From NCBI GenBank assembly GCA_002429315.1, contig DIZC01000086.1:48877-65872 (forward strand): a stretch of DNA of 16,996 bases. Direction: 5' to 3'. The position numbers and the translations under genes are program-made. Position 1 is the stretch's first letter; each line of letters starts with the position of its first letter. The notes beneath the pieces were generated by a model. The model was not told the origin of the DNA. It worked only from the letters and a program-made list of their open reading frames with translations, and made no database searches. Positions 6,055 through 13,185 of this stretch are shown here, piece by piece. The stretch comes from Alphaproteobacteria bacterium UBA6038. Lineage in GTDB: Bacteria; Pseudomonadota; Alphaproteobacteria; Micropepsales; Micropepsaceae.

Positions 6055-7113
6055 ATGAGACTCGCGGCCCGCGCCGAAGGTTTCGTGGAGTGGGTGGCGC
6101 TGCGCCTCGGCTGGGTTCCGGTACCGCTGATCGAGACCCACGTCGCCGCTACCCTTGCACGGTCGATCATGGCGGGCGTGGAGCTCGGCATCTTCGATAC
6201 TCTGGCGCGCGAACCGCTCTCCGCCGCGGCAGTCGCGGCGTGCTGCGATATCGACCCGCAAGCCACTGCCCTGCTGCTGAAGGCACTTGCTGCCTGCAAT
6301 TATCTCCGCGTGAAGGACGAACAATATGCGCTCACGATAAAAAGCCGAAAATGGCTGGTGAGTGGAAGCCGCAATTCCGTCCGCGACAAACTTCTCCTGC
6401 AGAGAATCGAGTGGCGCTGGCTGGCCGAGCTTGAGGACTTTGTCCGTAGCGGTCGGCCGCTCGATTTCCACAGCACGATGTCGGATGGCGAACGAGAACT
6501 TTATCACCGCAGCATGCGGGCGCTGGCGGGCATTGCAGGACGCGAGGTGGCATGGCGCATTCGGGTGCCGAAGTCGTCAACGCTGATGCTCGATCTCGGT
6601 GGTTCGCATGGCCATTTCGCCGCCGAGATGTGCCGGCGTGTTCCAGGATTGCGCGCTGAAATCCTGGATCTGCCGGAGGCCGTTGAAACGGCTGCGCCAA
6701 TGCTGGCCGAGGAAGGTTTGGGGGGCCGGCTTACCCACATGGTCGGTGATGTTCGCCAAACCGATCTCGGTGCAGAGCGCTACGACCTGGTTCTCATGTC
6801 GAACCTGGCTCATCATCTGGATGAGCAGACAAACCGGGACGTGGTGCTGCGGGTCGTCCGATCTCTCAGGCCCAACGGCGTGTTCGTGATCCAGGAGCCG
6901 GTGGTTCCCGACGATCCTGCCGAAGCCGGCCAGCTGGGAAGCCTGCTTGGGCTCTACTTCGCGCTGCAGAGCCGCCCCGGCGCTCGGACCTGGACGATCG
7001 CAGACATGCAAAGCTGGCAACGCGGCGCCGGGCTGCATCTTCACAAACCGGCGCGCTTGCGAACGGCCCCCGGATGGATCCAGCAAGCGGCGCACCGGAG
7101 CGGACGTACGTAA
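6055..7113 (+). CDS. SAM-dependent O-methyltransferase (hydroxyindole/flavonoid OMT-like)
   Basis: The 352-residue protein has the two-part layout of the Methyltransf_2 group. An N-terminal winged-helix dimerisation domain contains HVAATLARSIMAGVELGIFDTLA. A C-terminal Rossmann domain has SAM-binding LMLDLGGSHGHFAAEM, the acidic strand end EILDLPEAVE, a GDVR motif and DLVLMSNLAHHLDEQ, followed by LRPNGVFVIQEPV. These enzymes methylate small, often phenolic or polyketide molecules; the substrate here is unknown and no biosynthetic cluster surrounds it. An in-frame ATG at 5887 would give 56 extra residues without family character, so ATG 6055-6057 is chosen. Its Shine-Dalgarno is weak. It converges on the cupredoxin gene with a 29-bp gap. 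Confidence 0.87.
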   Translation: MRLAARAEGFVEWVALRLGWVPVPLIETHVAATLARSIMAGVELGIFDTLAREPLSAAAVAACCDIDPQATALLLKALAACNYLRVKDEQYALTIKSRKWLVSGSRNSVRDKLLLQRIEWRWLAELEDFVRSGRPLDFHSTMSDGERELYHRSMRALAGIAGREVAWRIRVPKSSTLMLDLGGSHGHFAAEMCRRVPGLRAEILDLPEAVETAAPMLAEEGLGGRLTHMVGDVRQTDLGAERYDLVLMSNLAHHLDEQTNRDVVLRVVRSLRPNGVFVIQEPVVPDDPAEAGQLGSLLGLYFALQSRPGARTWTIADMQSWQRGAGLHLHKPARLRTAPGWIQQAAHRSGRT

Positions 7114-7142
7114 GCGGCGACTCCTCTGCTGCCGTTCGAGCG

Positions 7143-7553
7143 CTATTCGACGACGGCCTGGCCGGTCATGCCGAACACGGAATGTAGGAAGTGGGAGCAA
7201 TGAAAGGCGTACGCGCCTGGCCGCTCAGGGACTATCTTCACGTCTACGGCTTGTCCCTCAGCCACTTCGATTTCGTCACCGTTCACCTTCGCCCGATCGT
7301 CGGGTGCGATCAGGACCGCGGAGAAGAATTCAGGGGCGGTGAAGTCGTGTCCGGAACTGCCGCTGTTCACGAAGTGCAGCCGGTAAGGAATTCCACGACG
7401 GAGGCGAAGCGACTTTGGCGTGAACGCATAGTTTGTCATCACAACCTGCACCGTCTGCGCTCTTTGCCAATCGGCAGAAGGAGCAGGCTGGGCCACCGCG
7501 GCGCCGGCGAGGGACAGACTGAGCAGGGCGGCTGAAACAGCGGTTTTGAGCAT
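7143..7553 (-). CDS. Periplasmic cupredoxin-domain copper protein
   Basis: The 136-residue product has a signal peptide (1-21, AVAQ) and one cupredoxin domain. Likely type 1 copper ligands are His69 in SGHDF, Cys119 and His124 in HCSHFLH, and Met129 in FGMTG (C-x4-H-x4-M spacing). The FTPKSLRLRRGIPYRLHFVN and VPERPGAYAFHCSHF segments are typical of small plastocyanin-like electron carriers and copper-resistance proteins. The frame is open up to 7880, but residues before the signal peptide do not look coding, so ATG 7551-7553 with GGAAAG upstream is chosen. It probably binds copper in the periplasm, carrying electrons or buffering metal. No copper oxidase or exporter is adjacent, so its partner is unknown. 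Confidence 0.88.
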   Translation of the reverse strand: MLKTAVSAALLSLSLAGAAVAQPAPSADWQRAQTVQVVMTNYAFTPKSLRLRRGIPYRLHFVNSGSSGHDFTAPEFFSAVLIAPDDRAKVNGDEIEVAEGQAVDVKIVPERPGAYAFHCSHFLHSVFGMTGQAVVE

Positions 7554-7855
7554 CGGAGCAACTTTCCACGGAATTTCATCGACGCGGCGCGCGTCGCCAT
7601 GTCCCTTAGACGCAGAAGGGGCGCAGACTCTTCCCTTGAGGCAGCCCACAACACGACTGTTCTCGGACGGCCTGAGATTAGATCGGTTAACCGGCGGCGT
7701 TGCGTCGGCCGGAACTATTTTATGAAAAAGCACGTTTCGCTTGTCGGTAGGCTGTCGGGTGATTACGCGGCTGGAAAAGCGGTTCCCGCGGCAATTCGCG
7801 GGATAGTCCCCCGCTTTGGTCAAAAAGTGCATCGGCAGCAGATACGGAGGACGCC
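7554..7855. other. Divergent intergenic region
   Basis: About 300 bp between the divergent cupredoxin and DUF2231 genes, so it should hold both promoters. Visible structure: the 10-bp palindrome CGGTTAACCG at 7684-7693 and a CCCGC/GCGGG hairpin near 7787-7804. No convincing -35/-10 pair or coding sequence was identified. Confidence 0.4.
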
Positions 7856-8317
7856 ATGCCAAACCCAAAAAGCGCCGCACAAATTGCCGGCCACCCTTTT
7901 CACCCCATGCTGGTGACGTTTCCGATCGCGTTCTTCGTGGGCACGCTCCTCACCGACATCGCCTATCGCGTCACGAGCGATCCGTTCTGGGCGCGCGTAT
8001 CGTTCTGGCTGCTGGCCGCAGGGCTGGTGATGGCGGCGCTGGCCGCGCTCGCGGGCCTCACCGATTTCTTCGGCGACCGGTTGATCCGGGCCATCAGCAC
8101 CGCGTGGTACCACATGATCGGCAACGTGACCGCGGTGGTCCTCTCGCTGATCAGCTTCTGGATGCGCTACCGCGACGGCGACACGACGGATTATCCGACG
8201 GTGTTGTGGCTTTCGGTTGTCGTGGTGCTGATCCTGGTCGTCACCGGATGGCTCGGCGGCGAACTGGTGTTCAAGCATCGGGTGGGCGTGTCGGAGGAAA
8301 TCCCCGGACCGAGATGA
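7856..8317 (+). CDS. DUF2231 family membrane protein
   Basis: The 153-residue integral membrane protein has four predicted helices at about 16-38, 46-70, 84-103 and 114-138. The N-terminal HPFHPMLVTFPIAFFVG and C-terminal TGWLGGELVFKHRVGV are the conserved ends of DUF2231 proteins, which are small inner-membrane proteins of unknown function. Several conserved His residues (H13, H16, H85) could bind heme or metal; that is inference. A GGAGG sequence sits 5 bases before ATG 7856-7858. It is transcribed away from the cupredoxin gene, and a shared redox or metal role is only suggested by position. Confidence 0.92.
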   Translation: MPNPKSAAQIAGHPFHPMLVTFPIAFFVGTLLTDIAYRVTSDPFWARVSFWLLAAGLVMAALAALAGLTDFFGDRLIRAISTAWYHMIGNVTAVVLSLISFWMRYRDGDTTDYPTVLWLSVVVVLILVVTGWLGGELVFKHRVGVSEEIPGPR

Positions 8318-8386
8318 GCGCCGCGCCGCGCGCGCCCCTCAAAGGGCGTTACAGTCAGGGAAAGATCGGCTCGCGTACCGGCTGCG

Positions 8387-8536
8387 AACATTCGAGACAC
8401 GCTGTCCCGCAATGGCTGCCTCGGCCCGGACTACGCGGCCGCCGCAATCAAGCCCGCGAACATCGCAGCGGTTCGCGCGGCGATCGCGCGCGATCCTGAC
8501 ATGCAGCGCGAATTGCGGTTGACGCTTCGGCGGTGA
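8387..8536 (+). pseudogene. Possible coding remnant downstream of the DUF2231 gene
   Basis: In the same frame as the DUF2231 gene but after its stop, about 49 codons before TGA 8534-8536 have coding-like composition and read IRDTLSRNGCLGPDYAAAAI followed by KPANIAAVRAAIARDPDMQR. There is no ATG, GTG or TTG in frame before the late ATG at residue 41, so it cannot be an intact gene as it stands. It may be the tail of a small protein whose start is lost. Family not recognised. The rest of the 8318-8551 gap shows nothing else. Confidence 0.25.
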
Positions 8537-8551
8537 ACGGACCGGTGAATC

Positions 8552-10273
8552 TCAGTTGGTCAGCCCGAACACCGTCACCGTCTTGTACGCGCCGACATAG
8601 ACGCGGCCGTTGGCGACGAGCGGCGTCAGATAGGAGCGGCTGCCGTTGGACCAGTTTCCGGCATTGGCCTGGAACAGCGGCGCCCCCAGCTTGATGGCAT
8701 CGTAGGCCTCGAGCTGCTCGGTTGGATTGCCGCGGCGGATCAGCCAGACGACCGCCGTATTGAGCGTGGTGCCGTTGGATGAAACCACGGGAAATGAGCC
8801 GCCGGAGCCCGCGCTGCTGGTGCCGTCCGCCACGTCGGTGAGCTTGGGCGTGGCGCCGGTCGAGACGCTGAAGGCGCGCAGTACGTCGCCGCCGGCCTGA
8901 TAGTAGACGATGCCGCCACTCGCAGCGCCGTAATAGGCCGCGCCGCACCAGCATCCCGATCCCACCTGGAATTTCTGCAGCGGCTTGTTGCTGCTGCTCT
9001 CCAGCCCGCCGAGCTTTGCGGCATCGAGAAGATAGAGCGTGCTCGCCTTGCCCATGCCGACCAGCAGGGGTGGCGCGGTCTGGCCGGTCACCACCGGAAT
9101 CAGCATGGCGCCGCCGGAACCGAGATCCTGGTCGCCGTTGTTCAGCTGCTGGAAATTGCTCGGCGTGAAGGTGCCGACCGACGTCTTTGCCAGATCGCCC
9201 GGCAGCGAGATCACGCTTTCGCCATAGCCCTTCTGGCCCGCCTTCAGGCTGTAGTTGCCGTTGCCGGTGATGGCGAACACCTTGCCGTTCAAATCGATGG
9301 CCGGCGAATAGCCGCTCATCCAGATGCTGGAGAGCTCGTAGCCGGCCGCGGCTTCGATGGTGTTGAATTTGCCCGTGAGCTGCAGGTTGGAATCGTAGCG
9401 TAGCATCCAGCCGGAGATGCCTCCGGAATTGTGGTCGCAATGCGAGCCGATGCCGACATAGATCGAGCCGTTCGCATAGGCGAGGCCCGTGCGGTTCCAC
9501 TGGTTCTGCGGATCGAAATGAATTTGCCCGCCGGTCTCGAGCGTCGCCTGCGGGTGGATTTCGATCGGCTTCAGGATGTCTTTGCCGGTGGCGAGATTGA
9601 GCGCGTGGATCTTGGTGTGGAACGAAAGCGATGCCGGCTCCGTGGCGGCGACCAGGTAAATGGTGGCGGCGCTGCCGCTGCGGACGATCACCGGCGTGCT
9701 CGAGATACCGTATTCCGGATGGATATCGCCGCAACCGACATCCTGAATGGATTGCGCCGTGCCGAGATTGCGCTGCCAGAGAACATCGTAAGTCTGCGCG
9801 TCGTAAGCGTAGACCGTGTTGTGGCCGGTGGCGACCACCAGCACATTGTGCGTGCTGCCGTCCGGCATCTGGAAATTCGAGACCACCAGCGGTTCGGCAA
9901 GCACGTTGCCGTCCACGTTCAAGGTCGTGAGCTGGCCGAAGCTCGCGGATTTCACCGAGGTGGGCGTGAGATCGGTTTCGTGCGGATTCCAGCCGGTGGG
10001 GTAATTGTCGTTGTGATAGCGCAGAACATCCGTCGGCGTGCCGGAATAGCGGCGCGCGAGACCCCGGGCCGCTTTGGGATGCAAGCCCCGGTCGGGCAAC
10101 GGCGGAACGATGATTTCCTGCTGCGCCGTTCGGCCGTGCGAGGTCAACCTTTGCGGCTCGCCATTGCGCGCGAGGCTGTCGGCGGGCAGCGGCCAGTGCA
10201 GCCGCGCCGCGATCGCGGGGGCCATCGGCAATGCCAGCGCGAGCGAAACGACAAGGAGCAACGAACGGCGCAT
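8552..10273 (-). CDS. Secreted PQQ-like beta-propeller repeat protein
   Basis: The 573-residue protein begins with a signal peptide (1-22, PAIAA) and continues as a PQQ-like repeat beta-propeller. Evidence includes TTLNVDGNVLAEPLVVSNFQ, VLVVATGHNTVYAYDAQTYD, VLWQRNLG, the CGDIHPEYGISSTPVI block and IHALNLATGKDI, with repeated 'value-at-blade-end' patterns such as AYDAQTYDVLW. Such proteins are exported; some are quinoprotein dehydrogenases, others structural. I see no clear PQQ or Ca-binding signature, so enzymatic activity is not claimed. The frame is open to 10813, but the signal peptide fixes the start at ATG 10271-10273, with GGGAGAA upstream. It is divergent from the glycosyltransferase gene, with 163 bp between them. 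Confidence 0.88.
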   Translation of the reverse strand: MRRSLLLVVSLALALPMAPAIAARLHWPLPADSLARNGEPQRLTSHGRTAQQEIIVPPLPDRGLHPKAARGLARRYSGTPTDVLRYHNDNYPTGWNPHETDLTPTSVKSASFGQLTTLNVDGNVLAEPLVVSNFQMPDGSTHNVLVVATGHNTVYAYDAQTYDVLWQRNLGTAQSIQDVGCGDIHPEYGISSTPVIVRSGSAATIYLVAATEPASLSFHTKIHALNLATGKDILKPIEIHPQATLETGGQIHFDPQNQWNRTGLAYANGSIYVGIGSHCDHNSGGISGWMLRYDSNLQLTGKFNTIEAAAGYELSSIWMSGYSPAIDLNGKVFAITGNGNYSLKAGQKGYGESVISLPGDLAKTSVGTFTPSNFQQLNNGDQDLGSGGAMLIPVVTGQTAPPLLVGMGKASTLYLLDAAKLGGLESSSNKPLQKFQVGSGCWCGAAYYGAASGGIVYYQAGGDVLRAFSVSTGATPKLTDVADGTSSAGSGGSFPVVSSNGTTLNTAVVWLIRRGNPTEQLEAYDAIKLGAPLFQANAGNWSNGSRSYLTPLVANGRVYVGAYKTVTVFGLTN

Positions 10274-10436
10274 GCAATTCTCCCAGACGGTTCTTGCGGA
10301 TCGCGACAGGTCTTCAGCGAGGCGCGAAAAGCCTACCGTCGATGGCGGCTCTCGGGAAGCGCCGCGCATCCTCGAACTGATCGGCTCGCATTCGGGCGAC
10401 GCGGACACCGCTCCGTGTCCGCTGTATGCTGCCCGC

Positions 10437-11120
10437 ATGATTTCAGTCGTCATTCCCACCTGGAATGCCGCGGCCGGGCTGCCGCGATGCTTCGAATCGC
10501 TGATCCCGGCCGTGCTGCGCGGATTGGTCCGCGAAGTGATCGTGGCGGACGGCGGCTCGACCGACGACACCCGAGCCATCGCCGACGCCGCCGGTGCCCG
10601 CATCGTCGAAACCGAACCCGGCCGGGGAACGCAACTGGCCGCCGGCGCTGAGGCCGCGCGCAGCGACTGGCTGCTGTTCCTGCACGCCGACACCATGCTG
10701 GCGCCGGGTTGGGAGAGCGAGGTTGCGTCCTTCCTGGAGCAGTCGACGCTCGAGGACCCGCGCGCCGCCGCCTTTCGTTTCGCGCTCGACGACCGCCGCT
10801 GGCGGGCGCGCATTCTGGAAGCGCTGGTCTGGTTACGCTGCCGCCTGCTCGCGTTGCCGTACGGGGATCAGGGGCTGCTGATTCCCCGCCGGCTTTATCA
10901 AATGATTGGCGGCTACCGCGCCATGCCGCTGATGGAGGACGTCGATATCGTGCGCCGAATCGGGCGCCGCCGACTTGTCTTTCTGCAGGCGCGCGCCGTC
11001 ACCAGCGCCGCGCGATTCCGCGAACGAAGCTATGTGCGGCGAGCCGTCCGCAACCTCGCCATCCTGCTTCTCTACGCCTTGCGCGTGCCGGTGCGGGTTC
11101 TTGCCGCCCTCTACGACTGA
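10437..11120 (+). CDS. TIGR04283-type family 2 glycosyltransferase
   Basis: The 227-residue cytosolic GT-A glycosyltransferase starts MISVVIPTWNAAAGLPRC, has the nucleotide-sugar motif VADGGSTDDT (37-46), the DXD-like LFLHADTMLAPGW, and PYGDQGLLIPRRLYQMIGGY followed by MEDVDI. This is the TIGR04283 pattern ('arsenosugar biosynthesis' glycosyltransferase), but most family members lie outside arsenic clusters and no arsM or arsS is present here. The acceptor is unknown. Open frame extends upstream to 10074, but the conserved N-terminus fixes ATG 10437-10439. The TIGR04282-type partner lies two genes downstream, and the pair is common in bacteria. Confidence 0.92.
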   Translation: MISVVIPTWNAAAGLPRCFESLIPAVLRGLVREVIVADGGSTDDTRAIADAAGARIVETEPGRGTQLAAGAEAARSDWLLFLHADTMLAPGWESEVASFLEQSTLEDPRAAAFRFALDDRRWRARILEALVWLRCRLLALPYGDQGLLIPRRLYQMIGGYRAMPLMEDVDIVRRIGRRRLVFLQARAVTSAARFRERSYVRRAVRNLAILLLYALRVPVRVLAALYD

Positions 11121-11191
11121 AATAAACCTATCAATAACCACTTGAGGCGCTATAGTGATTGCGGCTGGAGTCGTGTCGAAGGAGCAATTTC

Positions 11192-11494
11192 ATGTCGCGT
11201 GTGGCGTTTGCGCTAGTGGCCGCTACCTCGGCCGCGCTGCTTGTGGGGCCTGCGTCCGCCGGTCAGCCGGCGAGCTCGCCGTTCGGCCTCCCCATCGCGC
11301 CGAATGCGGGCAAAGCCAGCATTCACCAATGGGGCGGCATCGACGACGCCTTTGCGGTCAATCCCGACGGCGACGAAGCTCCGGCCCGCGCGCCGCACAA
11401 GGTCGCTCCGATGGCGCAGAGCCAGGACGACCAGGGCGGCGACGATCCCGGCGATCCGGATAGCGATCACGCCGACGAAATCCTGCCGACCTGA
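11192..11494 (+). CDS. Small secreted protein with acidic tail
   Basis: The 100-residue product has a clear signal peptide (MSRVAFALVAATSAALLVGP, cleavage near ASA/GQ at 22-24). The mature part is about 76 residues: a Pro/Ala/Gly-rich section and an acidic C-terminus (DDQGGDDPGDPDSDHADEI) that could bind cations. No family recognised. AAGGAG precedes ATG 11192-11194, and a TATAGT hexamer at 11151-11156 is a possible -10. It sits between two glycosyltransferase genes, 71 bp after the first and overlapping the start of the second, so it is probably co-transcribed with at least the latter. Whether it takes part in the same pathway is unknown. Confidence 0.7.
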   Translation: MSRVAFALVAATSAALLVGPASAGQPASSPFGLPIAPNAGKASIHQWGGIDDAFAVNPDGDEAPARAPHKVAPMAQSQDDQGGDDPGDPDSDHADEILPT

Positions 11495-12093
11495 ATCGCG
11501 CCGCTTCGCTGCTGATTTTTGCCAGGGCGCCGGTTGCCGGAGCCGTGAAGTCGCGGCTGGCGCGCGACATCGGCAGCATCGCAGCCGCGCAATGGTATCG
11601 CCGCACGTTGGCGCGAACGATCGCCGCCGCCAGAGCCGCACGGATTGATCTTGCCATCTGCGCTGCGCCCTCCGCGGCCGTATTCGGCAGCACAGTCCGC
11701 GCAGCGGCGCCGGTGCGGGACCAGCAGCGGGGCGATCTCGGCCGTCGCATGGCATTGGCCGCGAAGTGCCAACCTGGGTTCACCGTTATTGTGGGAAGCG
11801 ACATTCCGGATCTTGCACCGACCATCCTGCGTGCGGCGGTGAGGAGCGCCGCACGCTTCGATTTGCTGATCGGGCCGGCGCGCGATGGCGGCTATTACCT
11901 GATCGGCTTGCGCACGCCGGCGCACGCCTTCCGCCTGTTCGCCAAGGTGCGCTGGTCAAGCGCGCACGCGCTCGCCGACACGCTTGCCAACGTGCCCAAG
12001 CATTGGCGCGTCCATCTGCTGCCAATCCTGGCGGACGTGGATGTGGCGGCGGACCTCAAACCGCGACATTGGCACAGACTATCCGAAAATTAA
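11491..12093 (+). CDS. TIGR04282-type glycosyltransferase/nucleotidyltransferase-fold protein
   Basis: About 200 residues of the TIGR04282 family (cofC/GT-A-like fold): N-terminal SLLIFARAPVAGAVKSRLA, VIVGSDIPDLAPTILRAA, LLIGPARDGGYYLIGL and VRWSSAHALADTL. The first conventional start, GTG 11545, would remove the nucleotide-binding FARAPVAG segment. The frame is open upstream only to TAG 11461-11463, and no ATG, GTG or TTG lies between. The best start is CTG 11491-11493, which overlaps the TGA of the upstream gene (CTGA), suggesting translational coupling. ATT at 11515 is another option. It usually pairs with TIGR04283 proteins, as here. Substrate unknown. Confidence 0.85.
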   Translation: MNRAASLLIFARAPVAGAVKSRLARDIGSIAAAQWYRRTLARTIAAARAARIDLAICAAPSAAVFGSTVRAAAPVRDQQRGDLGRRMALAAKCQPGFTVIVGSDIPDLAPTILRAAVRSAARFDLLIGPARDGGYYLIGLRTPAHAFRLFAKVRWSSAHALADTLANVPKHWRVHLLPILADVDVAADLKPRHWHRLSEN

Positions 12094-12101
12094 TCGGGCG
12101 G

Positions 12102-12119
12102 GCGTGACGGCCGTCACGC
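12102..12119. promoter_or_regulatory. 18-bp perfect palindrome, CRP/FNR-like
   Basis: GCGTGACGGCCGTCACGC is perfectly self-complementary and contains GTGA-N6-TCAC, the core of CRP/FNR-family sites. It is 9 bp after the stop of the glycosyltransferase and 75 bp before the membrane-protein start. It could instead be a stem of a terminator, but no T-run follows. Confidence 0.4.
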
Positions 12120-12194
12120 GGCCCAGCGCCGCTCCCCTGACATTCTCCGCGCAACGTCCCTTGCGGCCACGGCCGCACGTTCGAGGAGGATTCC

Positions 12195-12902
12195 ATGCGC
12201 GACTTGCCGCTGATAGCAGGCTTGCTGACCTTGGCGATCATGGCCGCTGCTGCCATATGGCTCGGCAAATCCAGCGATATGCTTCGAGACGCCGAACCGA
12301 CCGACTTCGGCGGCGCCAAACCGTCGCCGAACGGCGAATACCGGCGACCTTACAGCCTGGCGCAATCGCAGATGACTTGGTGGTTCTGCATCGTGCTCGG
12401 CTCCTTCGTCTGCATCGCGCTCGGCAAATTTTTCGGCGGGCACCTGGACAACCTAAGCAATATCCTGACGGAGCAAAGCCTGATTCTCATGGGGATTGGC
12501 ACCGGCACCGCACTCGGCGCGACGATCATAGAGCAAGTGAAGCAGCCAGCCGCGGGCGATCCGCCCAAGACGACCTTAGACAAGTTCAAGGCGGTACTCA
12601 CGGCCATTAAAGCTCTGCAGGATGCCGGTCAGCCGATCCCTGCAGAGATGATCAAAAATCGTGACGATCTGGCCGCGAAACTCGCCTCACAGAACTTCTT
12701 CAACGACATCCTGACCGACGTGGACGGAATTAGCCTGCACCGGTTCCAGTCCATGATTTGGACTGTCATCATTGGTGTGGCGTTCCTGGTCGTGGTCTTT
12801 ACGTCCGGCGCGATGCCGAAACTTGATGCTCTGGTGCTGGCCGTACTTGGCATCAGCGCTGGAACCTATCTGGGCTTCAAGGTACCCGAGCAGCCGGCGT
12901 AG
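12195..12902 (+). CDS. Multi-pass membrane protein of unknown function with internal duplication
   Basis: The 235-residue protein has hydrophobic segments at about 5-23, 62-80, 92-110, 187-204 and 209-226. Two halves share a pattern: SLAQSQMTWWF (54-64) then ILMGIGTGTALG (97-108), and SLHRFQSMIWT (180-190) then AVLGISAGTYLG (216-227). A soluble, charged linker (about 112-170) lies between them, ending FFNDILTDVDGIS. I recall similar uncharacterised bacterial membrane proteins but no assigned function. A strong GAGGAGG precedes ATG 12195-12197. The gene looks somewhat less GC-rich than its neighbours. It converges with the ThiS-like gene, leaving only 7 bp between stops. A CRP-like palindrome lies upstream. 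Confidence 0.85.
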   Translation: MRDLPLIAGLLTLAIMAAAAIWLGKSSDMLRDAEPTDFGGAKPSPNGEYRRPYSLAQSQMTWWFCIVLGSFVCIALGKFFGGHLDNLSNILTEQSLILMGIGTGTALGATIIEQVKQPAAGDPPKTTLDKFKAVLTAIKALQDAGQPIPAEMIKNRDDLAAKLASQNFFNDILTDVDGISLHRFQSMIWTVIIGVAFLVVVFTSGAMPKLDALVLAVLGISAGTYLGFKVPEQPA

Positions 12903-12909
12903 CGAGAGC

Positions 12910-13185
12910 TCAGCCGCCGGCCAGCGCGTTGGTGAGGATGAGCTCGTCGCCAGCGTGCAATTGATGGACACCGGCTTCGTGCGCGCGCACCAGCGTGCCG
13001 TCGTGGATACACACGATGTTGTGACGCACCGCGCCTTGCTCATCGAAGAAATGCAGGGCGAGGGGAGGGTGCTTGCGGCCGAGATCGCTCAGCACCGCGG
13101 CAACCGAATTGCCGTCGGCTTCCAGCCAGCGTTCTCCCCCCATCATGTTGCGCAACAGCGGCGGCAGCTGCACGCGCACGGTCAC
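12910..13185 (-). CDS. MoaD/ThiS family ubiquitin-like sulfur carrier protein
   Basis: The 91-residue beta-grasp protein ends in Gly-Gly (NALAGG), the C-terminus that is adenylated and thiocarboxylated in sulfur carriers. TVRVQLPPLLRNMMGG at the start, SVAAVLSDLGRKHPPL and LHAGDELILTNALAGG fit the family. It differs from canonical MoaD in being coupled to a BNR propeller gene and not to moaE. The start is GTG 13183-13185, whose GTGA overlaps the upstream stop, so translation is coupled. It could supply sulfur for an unknown cofactor or modify a protein. No E1-like activating enzyme is in the window; moaB at 15059 is the only other gene linked to molybdenum cofactor. Confidence 0.88.
   Translation of the reverse strand: MTVRVQLPPLLRNMMGGERWLEADGNSVAAVLSDLGRKHPPLALHFFDEQGAVRHNIVCIHDGTLVRAHEAGVHQLHAGDELILTNALAGG

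Noticed and set aside
7354..7368. GAAC-N7-GTTC inside the cupredoxin gene as a LexA site
   Set aside because: The alphaproteobacterial LexA box is a direct repeat (GAAC-N7-GAAC), while this is inverted and lies within coding sequence.
8448..10277. 609-codon minus-strand ORF overlapping the PQQ-like propeller gene in another frame
   Set aside because: Arg/His/Gln-rich translation typical of an off-frame reading; the in-frame propeller protein has a signal peptide and blade motifs.
9431..10651. 406-codon plus-strand ORF across the propeller gene and into the glycosyltransferase
   Set aside because: Spans two real genes in a third frame, with no motif and no RBS.
10437..12093. Arsenosugar biosynthesis cluster, suggested by the TIGR04283/TIGR04282 family names
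   Set aside because: No arsM, arsS or other arsenic gene is present; these families are widespread outside such clusters.
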